Below, piece by piece: positions 24,568 to 31,935 of a stretch of DNA of 41,937 bases. Below the pieces are notes generated by a model that had not been told where the DNA came from, did no database searches, and was given only the letters and a program-made list of their open reading frames with translations. Each line of letters begins with the position of its first letter. Within the stretch, counting starts at the first letter, position 1. The position numbers were made by a program, and so were the translations under genes. The stretch spans positions 1 through 41,937 of the forward strand of contig LJCW01000340.1 of the NCBI GenBank assembly GCA_001298555.1, written 5' to 3'. This DNA comes from Actinobacteria bacterium OV450. GTDB lineage: Bacteria > Actinomycetota > Actinomycetes > Streptomycetales > Streptomycetaceae.

Positions 24568-25812
24568 GTGACGATACGGATCCTGGCCCCTGCCGGGGCG
24601 CCGCGCCGCCTGGCGGCCGCCCAGCTGAGCAACTCCGTCGGAGACGGCGCGTACTACGTGTGTTCGGCCCTCTACTTCACCCGCGTGGTGGGTCTCTCAC
24701 CCGCCCAGATCGGCCTCGGACTGACGCTCGCGTGGGCGATCGGCTCCGTCGCGGGCGTTCCCCTGGGGGCGCTCGCCGACCGGCGCGGTCCGCGCGGCAC
24801 GTCGGTCCTGCTGGCCCTGGCCACCGCGGCCTCCGTGTCCTCGTTCCTGTTCATCCGCTCCTTCTGGGCCTTCCTCCTCGCCGTCGCCGTCTACGCCACC
24901 GCCCAGTGCGGGCTGGCGGCCGCCCGGCAGGCGCTGCTCGCGGGGCTGGTGGCCCCGCAGGAGCGCACGGGCGTACTGGCCCACCTCCAGTCCGTGCTGA
25001 ACGCCGGGCTGGCGCTGGGGGCGGCCCTGGGCGGGCTCGCCCTGAGCGCCGACACCGAACGGGCCTACCTCGCGGTGTTCCTCCTCGACGCCGTCAGCTT
25101 CCTGGTCTGCGCCGCCGTGCTGCTGCGGCTGCCCGCGGTGGCACCCGTACCGCAGCGGGCGGCCGGGGAGCCGCGGCTGGCGGTGCTCCGCGACCGCCCG
25201 TACGCGCTCGTCACCCTGCTGAACGCGGTCCTGCTGCTGCGGATGCCGCTGCTGAGCCTCGCCGTCCCGCTGTGGATCGTCGAGCGCACCAGCGCCCCGG
25301 GCTGGCTGGTGTCGGCGCTGTTCGTGCTCAACACCGTGGCCGTCATGCTGTTCCAGGTGCGGGTGGCGCGGCCGGTGACCGACCTGGACAGCGCCCGCCG
25401 TGCGGTCCGGGTGTCCGGACTGGTCATGGCCGCCTCCTGCGCGGTGTTCGCCCTCTCGGCGCTGCCCGGGGCGGGCTGGGCGGCCGCGGCGCTGCTGGTG
25501 GCCGGGGCGGTGCTCCAGGCGGACGCCGAGATGCGGCAGTCCGCCGGGTCCTGGCAGATCGGCTTCTGCCTGGCCCCGGCCGAGCGGATCGGGCAGTACC
25601 AGGGCTTCTTCGGGACCGGGGTGCCGATCGCGCGGACCCTGGGGCCGCTGGTCCTGACCTCGCTGCTCCTGCTGTGGGGGATCCCCGGCTGGCTGCTGCT
25701 CGGCGCGGTGCTGCTGGCCGCCTCGTACGGGATGGGCCCCGCGGTCCGCCGGGCGGCCGGGGCGGTCCACAGCGGAACCGGGCCCGCGGGGGCCGTCGTA
25801 CAGGCGTCCTAG
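24568..25812 (+). CDS. MFS transporter
   Basis: A 414-residue membrane protein with about 12 hydrophobic helices. The N-terminal half has the MFS loop GVPLGALADRRGPRG, and helix 4 or 5 includes TAQCGLAAARQALLAG. The second half begins near residue 210 (RPYALVTLLNAVLLLRMPLL). This arrangement (AAQLSNSVGDGAYYVCSALY at the start) is typical of Streptomyces drug-efflux-like MFS proteins. It starts at GTG 24568 and lacks a clear Shine-Dalgarno, which suggests a short or absent leader. The substrate is unknown. Confidence 0.9.
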   Translation: MTIRILAPAGAPRRLAAAQLSNSVGDGAYYVCSALYFTRVVGLSPAQIGLGLTLAWAIGSVAGVPLGALADRRGPRGTSVLLALATAASVSSFLFIRSFWAFLLAVAVYATAQCGLAAARQALLAGLVAPQERTGVLAHLQSVLNAGLALGAALGGLALSADTERAYLAVFLLDAVSFLVCAAVLLRLPAVAPVPQRAAGEPRLAVLRDRPYALVTLLNAVLLLRMPLLSLAVPLWIVERTSAPGWLVSALFVLNTVAVMLFQVRVARPVTDLDSARRAVRVSGLVMAASCAVFALSALPGAGWAAAALLVAGAVLQADAEMRQSAGSWQIGFCLAPAERIGQYQGFFGTGVPIARTLGPLVLTSLLLLWGIPGWLLLGAVLLAASYGMGPAVRRAAGAVHSGTGPAGAVVQAS

Positions 25813-25919
25813 CCGGGTCCCGGCCGCCGGCCCACCGGGCGGCCGTGCCGTACCCCCGGTGACCCCTGAAACGACCCGGACCGGCCTTTCAGGGGTGCTG
25901 CGGGGACCGCCGGCCCGCG

Positions 25920-26058
25920 ACGCTGGCCGCCCCGCCACCGAGTGCACCGTCCTGTCGGAGAACCCGCAGGGCCTGGTCCGGGTGCGGCGATGCGCACCTC
26001 CATGGCCCGGACGGTCGCCCGGACCCTGGCCGTGATCCGCGAGAACACCGCCGCCTGA
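25920..26058 (+). pseudogene. Possible 3' remnant of a lost gene
   Basis: The 258 bases between the MFS and FhuF-like genes contain two short stretches that read like coding sequence in different frames. One is VLSENPQGLVRV near 25950-25985. The other is MARTVARTLAVIRENTAA, ending in TGA at 26056-26058. The sense-like codon use, a natural-looking C-terminus and the frame change between them suggest the tail of a decayed gene. No family is recognised. It could also be chance openness in G+C-rich DNA. Confidence 0.22.
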
Positions 26059-26070
26059 GATCATCCGGGC

Positions 26071-26751
26071 ATGGAGATGCAGGAGCTGCTGGGCCGGCTG
26101 GCCGCCGTCGGGCCGTTCTTCGGCGTGCCGTTCGGGACGGAGCCGCCGGGTCCCGGCTTCCGGCCGCTGAGCGAGCTGTACGGGCGCCGACTGGAGCCGT
26201 ACGTCGCCGAGGTGGGCCGGCGCCTCGGCAGCGGGCCCGGCCGGGTCGCCGCCTCGACCGCGCAGTTCGGGATCGCCTCCCGGCTGTGGTCGGTGGGGCT
26301 GGGCTGCGCCGCGCTGGGCGGGCGGATCCCGGACCTGGCGGCGGACCGCGTGTGGTGGCGGCTGCCCGCTGCGGGGTCCCTGGAGCTGTGGCTGCCCGAT
26401 CCCGGCCGGGGGGAGCTGCCGTCCGCGGCGCTCGGCGAGAACGTGCTCGGCCACCTCGCGGTGCTGGACGGGGCGGTGCGCGACCGGTACGGCGTGTCGC
26501 CCAAGGTGCTGCGCGGGAACGCCGCGTCGGGGCTGGTCGGGGCGCTGCGCGTGCTGATCGACCGGGTCCCGGGCGGCCCGGCGGTGTCCCTGGCGGCGGA
26601 GCTGCGGGCCGAGGGCGGGGCGCTCGGCGGCAGCGGCACCTTCGTCCATGAAGAAGGTCTGGGGGTGGCGTTCGTGCGCCGCAGCTGCTGCCTCTACTAC
26701 CGGGTGCCCGGCGGTGGGCTCTGCGGGGACTGCGTGCTGCGGACCAGGTAG
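26071..26751 (+). CDS. FhuF-like (2Fe-2S) ferric-iron reductase family protein
   Basis: A 226-residue protein with the characteristic C-terminal cluster ligand pattern of FhuF: RRSCCLYYRVPGGGLCGDC, i.e. CC-x10-C-x2-C. The N-terminal part resembles the helical and beta regions of FhuF (AASTAQFGIASRLWSVGLGC, VLRGNAASGLVGALRVL). In Streptomyces, FhuF-type proteins release iron from ferric siderophores in the cytoplasm by reduction. No siderophore synthesis or transport gene is nearby. The ATG at 26071 is the first start; the Shine-Dalgarno is weak. Confidence 0.87.
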   Translation: MEMQELLGRLAAVGPFFGVPFGTEPPGPGFRPLSELYGRRLEPYVAEVGRRLGSGPGRVAASTAQFGIASRLWSVGLGCAALGGRIPDLAADRVWWRLPAAGSLELWLPDPGRGELPSAALGENVLGHLAVLDGAVRDRYGVSPKVLRGNAASGLVGALRVLIDRVPGGPAVSLAAELRAEGGALGGSGTFVHEEGLGVAFVRRSCCLYYRVPGGGLCGDCVLRTR

Positions 26752-26772
26752 GCCGCCCCTCTCGGGGCGGCC
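26751..26772 (+). terminator. Short hairpin at the fhuF-like gene stop
   Basis: A 9-bp stem GGCCGCCCC/GGGGCGGCC with a TCTC loop, overlapping the last base of the stop codon. Confidence 0.6.
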
Positions 26773-26781
26773 CGCCCGGCG

Positions 26782-26822
26782 GGGGCCACGGGGGAGCGGT
26801 GGCACCGCTCCCCCGTGGCCCC
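26782..26822. terminator. Strong bidirectional terminator between the FhuF-like and protease genes
   Basis: A perfect 19-bp stem with a 3-base GGC loop. The left arm begins GGGGCCACGGGGGAGCGGT and the right arm is its exact complement. It ends 6 bases from the protease stop codon and lies between convergent genes. Confidence 0.88.
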
Positions 26823-26828
26823 GCGGCC

Positions 26829-28421
26829 TCAGAAGGTGAGGTTCCAGGCGTCGATCTTGCCGGTGTCCGCGCTGGCGTTGTCGTTCACGCGGAGCTTCCA
26901 GACGCCGTTGGCGACCTCGGAGGAGGCGTTGACGGTGAAGGTCTGGATGATGTTGTCCGTGCCGCCGCCGGCCCGGTTGCTCAGGGTGTAGACCGAGCCG
27001 TCGGGGGCCACCAGGTCGACCTTCAGGTCACCGATGTAGGTGTGCTTGATGTCCACGCCCACCTTGAGGGTGGCCGGGGCGTTGCCGCTCACCCCGCTGA
27101 CGGTGATGGGGCTCTCCACGGTGGCGTTGTCGTTGATCGTGAAGTCGCCGAGGTTCTCGAAGTACTTCCCGGGCGGCGGGGTGGAGCCCACCGCCTTCAG
27201 CGCGTCGACCTGGCCCTCGCCGAAGAACGAGTTGTTGGCCGCGGTGCCGGTGCAGCGGCCGTCCGAGGGGCAGGCGATGTCGTTCGCCTGGGTGGCCAGC
27301 TTGTCGCGCAGCTGCGCCGGGGTGATGCCGGGGTTGGTGCTGGCGAGCAGCGCCGCGACGCCCACGACGTGCGGGGTGGCCATCGACGTGCCGCTCTTGG
27401 TGCCGTACTTGCCGCCCGGCAGCGTGGAGTAGACGTCCTGGCCGGGGGCCGCGACGTCGATGACGCCCGAGCCGAAGTTGGAGAACGAGGCCTTGGTGGT
27501 GCCGGTTCCGTTCGCCGCGACCGTGACCACGCCCGGGAGCTCGGTCGGGATGTCGAGGCAGGCGTTGGTGATGGTGCGGGTGACCGGCGTCGAGTCGTTG
27601 GGGCTCGCGGTGTCGGTCGTCTTGTGGGCGAGGTCGTAGTTCTCGTTGCCCGCCGCGGCGACCTGCAGCGAGCCCTTGCCCTCGGCGTACTCCTGGGCGC
27701 GCTTGACGCCCTCGATGATGGCGGCCTGGTCGATGTTGTCCGGGCAGTTGAACTGCCACGGGTCGGTGTAGTAGCTGTTGTTGGTGACCTTGAAGCCGTG
27801 GTCACCGGCCCACACGAACCCGCAGATGGTGTTCTCGGCGAAGAAGAACGAGTTGCCCGGCTCGGCGACGCGGACTGCGGAGATCTTCACGCCCGGGGCC
27901 ACGCCGACGACGCCCTTGCCGTTCTTGGCGGCCGCGATGGTGCCCGCGACGTGGGTGCCGTGGGTGTCCACGTCCCGCCAGGCGCCCGCACGGGTGTCGG
28001 GCTTGCCGTAGGCGCAGGAGACGGAGTCGGCGGAGTTGAAGTTCGGCGCCAGGTCCTGGTGCTGGTCGTCGACACCGGTGTCGAGGATGCCGACCTTGAC
28101 GGAGGCGGAGCCGGTGGTGACGGCCCAGGCCTGGTCCGCCTTGATCTGGCTCATGTCGGCGCGGACGGGCTCGCCGGCCGGCGTCGTCGACTGCGCCGGG
28201 TTGGCGGGCAGCGCCGGGTTGTAGGCGTCGGCCGGAACGTCCGAGGTGCGGGTGGCCCCGACCTGCTGGACCCCGCTCACCCCGCGCATCGTCGCGGCGA
28301 AGCCGGCGGACGAGGAGTGGGCGACGATCACGCCGATGGCGTCGAAGTTCGAGAAGACGGTGCCGCCGTTGGCGGCGATGGCGGAACGCACCGCCGAGCT
28401 GTCACCGGGGGCGGTGATCAC
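26829..28421 (-). CDS. Subtilisin-like S8 serine peptidase with P-domain, open frame downstream of an amber codon
   Basis: A 530-codon open frame that contains nearly the whole protease. Order in this frame: part of an I9-like pro-domain (AVRSAIAANGGTVFSNFDAI), the catalytic domain with Asp114 (VGILDTGVDD), His154 (DTHGTHVAGT), Asn259 (AAAGNEN) and Ser346 (GTSMATPHVVG), and a C-terminal proprotein-convertase P-domain (about 420-530; IGDLKVDLVAPDGSVY, GVWKLRVNDNA, GKIDAWNLTF). By family this is a secreted endoprotease. The signal peptide and the beginning of the pro-region lie upstream in the same frame but are separated by a TAG at 28479-28481. Starting at GTG 28421 would give a protein with no export signal, so the full gene is probably 26829-28634. 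Either it is inactivated, the stop is read through, or the base is a sequencing error. Confidence 0.85.
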   Translation of the reverse strand: MITAPGDSSAVRSAIAANGGTVFSNFDAIGVIVAHSSSAGFAATMRGVSGVQQVGATRTSDVPADAYNPALPANPAQSTTPAGEPVRADMSQIKADQAWAVTTGSASVKVGILDTGVDDQHQDLAPNFNSADSVSCAYGKPDTRAGAWRDVDTHGTHVAGTIAAAKNGKGVVGVAPGVKISAVRVAEPGNSFFFAENTICGFVWAGDHGFKVTNNSYYTDPWQFNCPDNIDQAAIIEGVKRAQEYAEGKGSLQVAAAGNENYDLAHKTTDTASPNDSTPVTRTITNACLDIPTELPGVVTVAANGTGTTKASFSNFGSGVIDVAAPGQDVYSTLPGGKYGTKSGTSMATPHVVGVAALLASTNPGITPAQLRDKLATQANDIACPSDGRCTGTAANNSFFGEGQVDALKAVGSTPPPGKYFENLGDFTINDNATVESPITVSGVSGNAPATLKVGVDIKHTYIGDLKVDLVAPDGSVYTLSNRAGGGTDNIIQTFTVNASSEVANGVWKLRVNDNASADTGKIDAWNLTF

Positions 28422-28634
28422 AAGGTAGGCGCGGGTGCCGGCAACCCAGGTCGCACTCTGGGAGGACGGCGCCGCGGCCTAGGCCTTGGCGGGGGCGGAC
28501 GGGACGGCCTGCCCGGAGGGCGAGACCGGGGCGGTGCCGGCGAGCGCGGCGGGGGCCCCGAAGGCGAGCGCGGCGCCGAGCGTGGCGGCCAGCACGAGGG
28601 TACGTCGAGGTCGGCTGGATATGTGGGGTATCAA
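28422..28634 (-). pseudogene. 5' part of the S8 peptidase gene (signal peptide), cut off by an in-frame TAG
   Basis: The reading frame opens at TTG 28634, five bases after a strong GGAGGA, and encodes a clear signal peptide: SSRPRRTLVLAATLGAALAF, then GAPAALAG. It stops at codon 52, TAG at 28479-28481. The same frame continues immediately as AAAPSSQSATWVAGTRAYLV into the pro-domain of the downstream 26829-28421 frame. Continuity of frame, sense-like codons on both sides of the stop, and the missing export signal downstream show that this was one gene. Single-base changes that would give the stop include CAG or GAG to TAG. Confidence 0.82.
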
Positions 28635-28648
28635 TGCGTCCTCCGAAG

Positions 28649-28684
28649 ACGGCCCGGTGGTGCTGGTGGCACCTACCGGGCCGT
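28649..28684 (-). promoter_or_regulatory. mRNA leader hairpin just upstream of the protease Shine-Dalgarno
   Basis: Inverted repeat ACGGCCCGGT (28649-28658) and ACCGGGCCGT (28675-28684), 10 bp perfect. An inner GGTGC/GCACC stem follows, separated by one bulged base, and leaves a 5-base loop. In the mRNA it ends about 4 bases before the GGAGGA of the TTG start. It could control ribosome access or mRNA stability. Confidence 0.55.
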
Positions 28685-28799
28685 ACGAAACGAGTGGTGG
28701 ACGCAAGATGTCAGAAGCGTGCCCGGGTGCGGAAGTACCTTTTACCGCACGACACTTCACAGCCCCATGGCCGAAAATCGACCATGGGGGCGGAGTGCG

Positions 28800-28846
28800 G
28801 GCCGACCGGGCTGGGCACCGTGGGGGCGAGCCCTGCCCGGCCGGCC
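28800..28846 (-). terminator. Imperfect hairpin downstream of dctA
   Basis: Arms GGCCGACCGGGC (28800-28811) and GCCCGGCCGGCC (28835-28846) pair at 11 of 12 positions. It lies 18 bases past the dctA stop. No T-run is present. Confidence 0.45.
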
Positions 28847-28863
28847 CGTGACGGGCGTTCCGC

Positions 28864-30222
28864 TTAGGCGGGTACGCCGTCCTCGGCGCGGACCGGCGAG
28901 GGGGCGGGCACGGCGGGGATCTCCGTACCGTGGCCGTCGTCGACCAGCGTGGTCTCGTCGAACTGCAGGCGTCCGGCCAGGACTTCGGAGGCCCTTCGGC
29001 GGTCGAACTCCTTGGTCCAGGTGCCGATGAGCACGGTCGCCACCGCGTTGCCCGCGAAGTTGGTCAGTGCCCTGGCCTCGCTCATGAAGCGGTCGATGCC
29101 CACGATCAGCCCCACGCCGTCGACGAGTTCCGGCCGGTGCGACTGGAGCCCCCCGGCCAGCGTCGCGAGCCCCGCGCCGGTCACCCCGGCCGCGCCCTTC
29201 GAGGCCACGATCATGAACAGCAGCAGGGAGATCTGCTCGCCCAGGGCGAGCGGCTTGCCCGTCGCCTCCGCGATGAACAGCGAGGACATCGTCAGGTAGA
29301 TCGCGGTTCCGTCCAGGTTGAACGAATAGCCCGTCGGCACGGTGATGCCGACCACGGGCTTGGAGACGCCCAGGTGTTCCATCTTCGCGATCAGCCGCGG
29401 CAGCGCCGACTCCGACGAGGAGGTCGAGAGGATCAGCAGGAACTCGCGGCCCAGGTAGCGCAGCAGTGAGAACACGTTGAGCCCCGTGCACACCCGCAGC
29501 AGGGTGCCGAGCACGACGAACACGAACAGCAGGCAGGTCGTGTAGAAACCGATCATGATGACGGCGAGCGACTTCAGCGCGTCGATTCCGGTTGCGCCGA
29601 CCACCGCTGCGATCGCGCCGAACGCGCCCACCGGCGCGGCCCACATGATCATCGCGAGCACCCGGAAGACCAGCTTCTGCACGTGGCCGATGCCCCGGAG
29701 CAGCGGCTCGCCCGCCGCACCCATGGCCTGGAGCGCGAACCCGCACAGCAGGGCCACGAGCAGCGTCTGGAGCACCTGACCGCCGGTGAAGGCCGAGACC
29801 AGGGTGGTCGGGATGATCCCGAGCAGGAACTCCGGAGTGCTCTGCGCCGCGCCCGCCTTGGCCTGCGCCTCTCCGGCGTGCTTGACGGCCTCGGTCAGGT
29901 GCAGCCCGGAGCCCGGCTCCAGCAGGTTCCCCACGAGGAGCCCGATGGCCAGCGCCACCGTGGACATGATCATGAAGTAGCCGAGGGCGAGTCCGCCCAC
30001 GGCGCCGACCTTCGCGGCCTTGCGCACCGACCCGATGCCCAGCACGATGGTGCAGAAGATCACGGGCGAGATCATCATCTTGATGAGGTTCACGAAGCCG
30101 GTGCCCAGCGGCTTCAGCTCCACGGCCGTGCCCGGCGCGGCGAAGCCGACGGCGATGCCGAGGAGCACCGCGGCGATCACCGCGATGTAGAGATAATGGG
30201 TCTTGTCGCGTCTGCCGGCCAC
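28864..30222 (-). CDS. dctA: C4-dicarboxylate symporter (DAACS family)
   Basis: A 452-residue cation:dicarboxylate symporter that imports succinate, fumarate and malate. Family hallmarks: MMISPVIFCTIVLGI, the Ser-rich hairpin STSSSESALPRLI, the substrate-binding PTGYSFNLDGTAIY, ASKGAAGVTGAG, and FMSEARALTNFAGNAVAT. It starts with GTG at 30222, because AGGAGG lies at the right distance and MAGRRDKTHYLY-type starts are normal for DctA; the frame extends upstream without another good start. The C-terminal tail is acidic and Pro-rich. It is divergent from a DcuS/CitA-type two-component system, which is the usual arrangement for dicarboxylate-induced uptake. Confidence 0.94.
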   Translation of the reverse strand: MAGRRDKTHYLYIAVIAAVLLGIAVGFAAPGTAVELKPLGTGFVNLIKMMISPVIFCTIVLGIGSVRKAAKVGAVGGLALGYFMIMSTVALAIGLLVGNLLEPGSGLHLTEAVKHAGEAQAKAGAAQSTPEFLLGIIPTTLVSAFTGGQVLQTLLVALLCGFALQAMGAAGEPLLRGIGHVQKLVFRVLAMIMWAAPVGAFGAIAAVVGATGIDALKSLAVIMIGFYTTCLLFVFVVLGTLLRVCTGLNVFSLLRYLGREFLLILSTSSSESALPRLIAKMEHLGVSKPVVGITVPTGYSFNLDGTAIYLTMSSLFIAEATGKPLALGEQISLLLFMIVASKGAAGVTGAGLATLAGGLQSHRPELVDGVGLIVGIDRFMSEARALTNFAGNAVATVLIGTWTKEFDRRRASEVLAGRLQFDETTLVDDGHGTEIPAVPAPSPVRAEDGVPA

Positions 30223-30330
30223 GGCTCGCCTCCTGGTGCTGAATACGTCCCGGGAGGACCATCGCCCGAGGCTGTGACCCCGGTCACCGTTGCGTTCATT
30301 GAGTTCACGCCCGGGTGCACACTGAACGCC
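30223..30330. promoter_or_regulatory. Divergent promoter/operator region between dctA and the two-component system
   Basis: 108 bases. There is an inverted repeat GTGACC-CC-GGTCAC at 30274-30287 and a direct repeat GTTCA at 30294-30298 and 30303-30307, with a complementary TGAAC at 30323-30327. These are candidate binding sites for the response regulator encoded next to it. A T/A-richer stretch TGCGTTCATTGAGTTCA probably covers promoter elements. Confidence 0.5.
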
Positions 30331-31935
30331 ATGTTCCGTTTCCCTCGTCCGCCGCGCAGCCTCGCCGGCCAGCTCTTCGCCATGCAGGTGCTGCTGGTCG
30401 CCGTGGTCGTCGCCGGCTGCGCGGTCTTCGCGTACGCCACCGCCCGCGGTCAGGCCGAGGAGGCCGCCCGGCGCCAGGCGGGGGCGGTGGCCCGCGCGGT
30501 CGCCGACTCCCCGTCCGTCCACGAGGCCGTCCGCGCGGCGGGGCAGGGGGGCAGTCCCTCGGCGGCCCTCCAGCCCTACGCCGAGCGGGTCCGCGTGGAC
30601 TCCGGAGTGGACTTCGTGACGATCATGGCCCCGGACGGGCGGCGCTGGACCCACCCCGACCCCCGCCGCATCGGCGAGCCCTTCATGGGGAACACCGCCC
30701 GCGCCCTGCGCGGCGAGACCTTCAGCGAGACCTACACCGGCACCCTCGGGCCCTCCATCCGCGTGGTGACCCCGCTCGTCGACGACGGCCGCGTGACCGG
30801 CATGGTCAGCGCCGGCATCACCGTCCGCGCGATCAGCGCCCGGCTCGCCGAGCAGCTCTCCGCCCTCGTCTGGGTCGCGGCCGGCGCGCTCGCGCTCGGC
30901 GGACTCGGCACGTACGTCGTCAACGCCCGGCTGCGCCGGCACACGCACGGGATGAACGCGGGCGAGCTCAGCCGGATGTACGACTACCACCAGGCGGCCC
31001 TGCACGGCGTCCGCGAGGGACTGCTGATGCTCGACGGCCAGCGACGGATCACGCTGATCAACGACGCCGGACGCGAACTGCTCGGCCTGCGCGGGGACAT
31101 CAGGGGAACCGGGGCCGCCGACCTCGGACTGCCCGCGCCGATCACCGGCGCCCTGCTCGCCGACCGGCCGCGGGTGGACGAGGTGCACCTGACCGCGGAC
31201 CGGGTGCTGGTCCTCAACAGCTCGCCCGTCGCGGGCGGCGGCCGCCGCGGCACCGTGGTCACCCTGCGCGACCACACCGAACTCCAGTCGCTGACCGGCG
31301 AACTGGACCAGGAGCGCGGATTCACCGAGGCGCTGCGCTCCCAGGCCCACGAGGCGGCCAACCGGCTGCACACCGTGGTCTCCCTCATCGAACTCGGCCG
31401 CGCGGAGGAGGCGGTGGAGTTCGCCACCGCGGAACTGGAGCTGGCCCAGGCCCTCACCGACGAGGTGGTCACCGGCGTCGGCGAACCCGTCCTGGTGGCG
31501 CTCCTGCTGGGCAAGGCCGCCCAGGCGCACGAGCGGGGCGTCGAACTGGTCGTCACCCCCGACAGCCGCGCCGTGGACGGCCGGACCGGAACCCTCCCGG
31601 CCCGCGACCTCGTCACCGTGCTCGGCAACCTCCTCGACAACGCCGTCGACGCCCTCACCGGCGTGCCGGGGGCCCGCATCGCAGTCACCGTCCGGCCCGA
31701 GGGCGACGGGCTGCTGCTGCGCGTCACCGACAACGGCCCCGGGCTGCCGACGGGCGCCGCCGCGGACGTGTTCCTGCGCGGCTGGTCGGGGAAGGGAGAG
31801 GGGCGCGGCCTCGGCCTCGCCCTGGTCCGGCAGGTGGCCCACCGGCACGGAGGCAGCGCGGTCGCCGCCGAAGTACCGGGCGGGGGAGCCGAGTTCACCG
31901 TACGACTGCCCATGCGAAGGGAGCCGACGCCATGA
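30331..31935 (+). CDS. Sensor histidine kinase, DcuS/CitA family
   Basis: A 534-residue membrane sensor. TM1 is about residues 14-36. An extracytoplasmic PAS-like (sCache) domain is at 40-175 (FVTIMAPDGRRWTHPDPRRIG, GPSIRVVTPLVDDGRVTGMV). TM2 is about 177-197, followed by a cytoplasmic PAS at 215-315 (GVREGLLMLDGQRRITLIND). The phospho-acceptor is His340 in RSQAHEAANRLHTVVSLIEL, the CitA/DcuS H-box form. The ATPase has NLLDNAVDA, TDNGPGLP and GRGLGLALVRQVAHRHGG. It is likely to sense a C4-dicarboxylate or citrate outside the cell. Its stop overlaps the ATG of the response regulator (ATGA). Confidence 0.93.
   Translation: MFRFPRPPRSLAGQLFAMQVLLVAVVVAGCAVFAYATARGQAEEAARRQAGAVARAVADSPSVHEAVRAAGQGGSPSAALQPYAERVRVDSGVDFVTIMAPDGRRWTHPDPRRIGEPFMGNTARALRGETFSETYTGTLGPSIRVVTPLVDDGRVTGMVSAGITVRAISARLAEQLSALVWVAAGALALGGLGTYVVNARLRRHTHGMNAGELSRMYDYHQAALHGVREGLLMLDGQRRITLINDAGRELLGLRGDIRGTGAADLGLPAPITGALLADRPRVDEVHLTADRVLVLNSSPVAGGGRRGTVVTLRDHTELQSLTGELDQERGFTEALRSQAHEAANRLHTVVSLIELGRAEEAVEFATAELELAQALTDEVVTGVGEPVLVALLLGKAAQAHERGVELVVTPDSRAVDGRTGTLPARDLVTVLGNLLDNAVDALTGVPGARIAVTVRPEGDGLLLRVTDNGPGLPTGAAADVFLRGWSGKGEGRGLGLALVRQVAHRHGGSAVAAEVPGGGAEFTVRLPMRREPTP

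Noticed and set aside
26829..29030. 743-codon plus-strand frame (26799-29030) opposite the protease
   Set aside because: It is a shadow of the protease and dctA genes: Gly/Val/Asp-rich and featureless.
28864..31848. Upstream extension of dctA to 994 codons
   Set aside because: The DctA family N-terminus begins at the GTG at 30222, which has a good AGGAGG. The extension lies antisense to the kinase gene.
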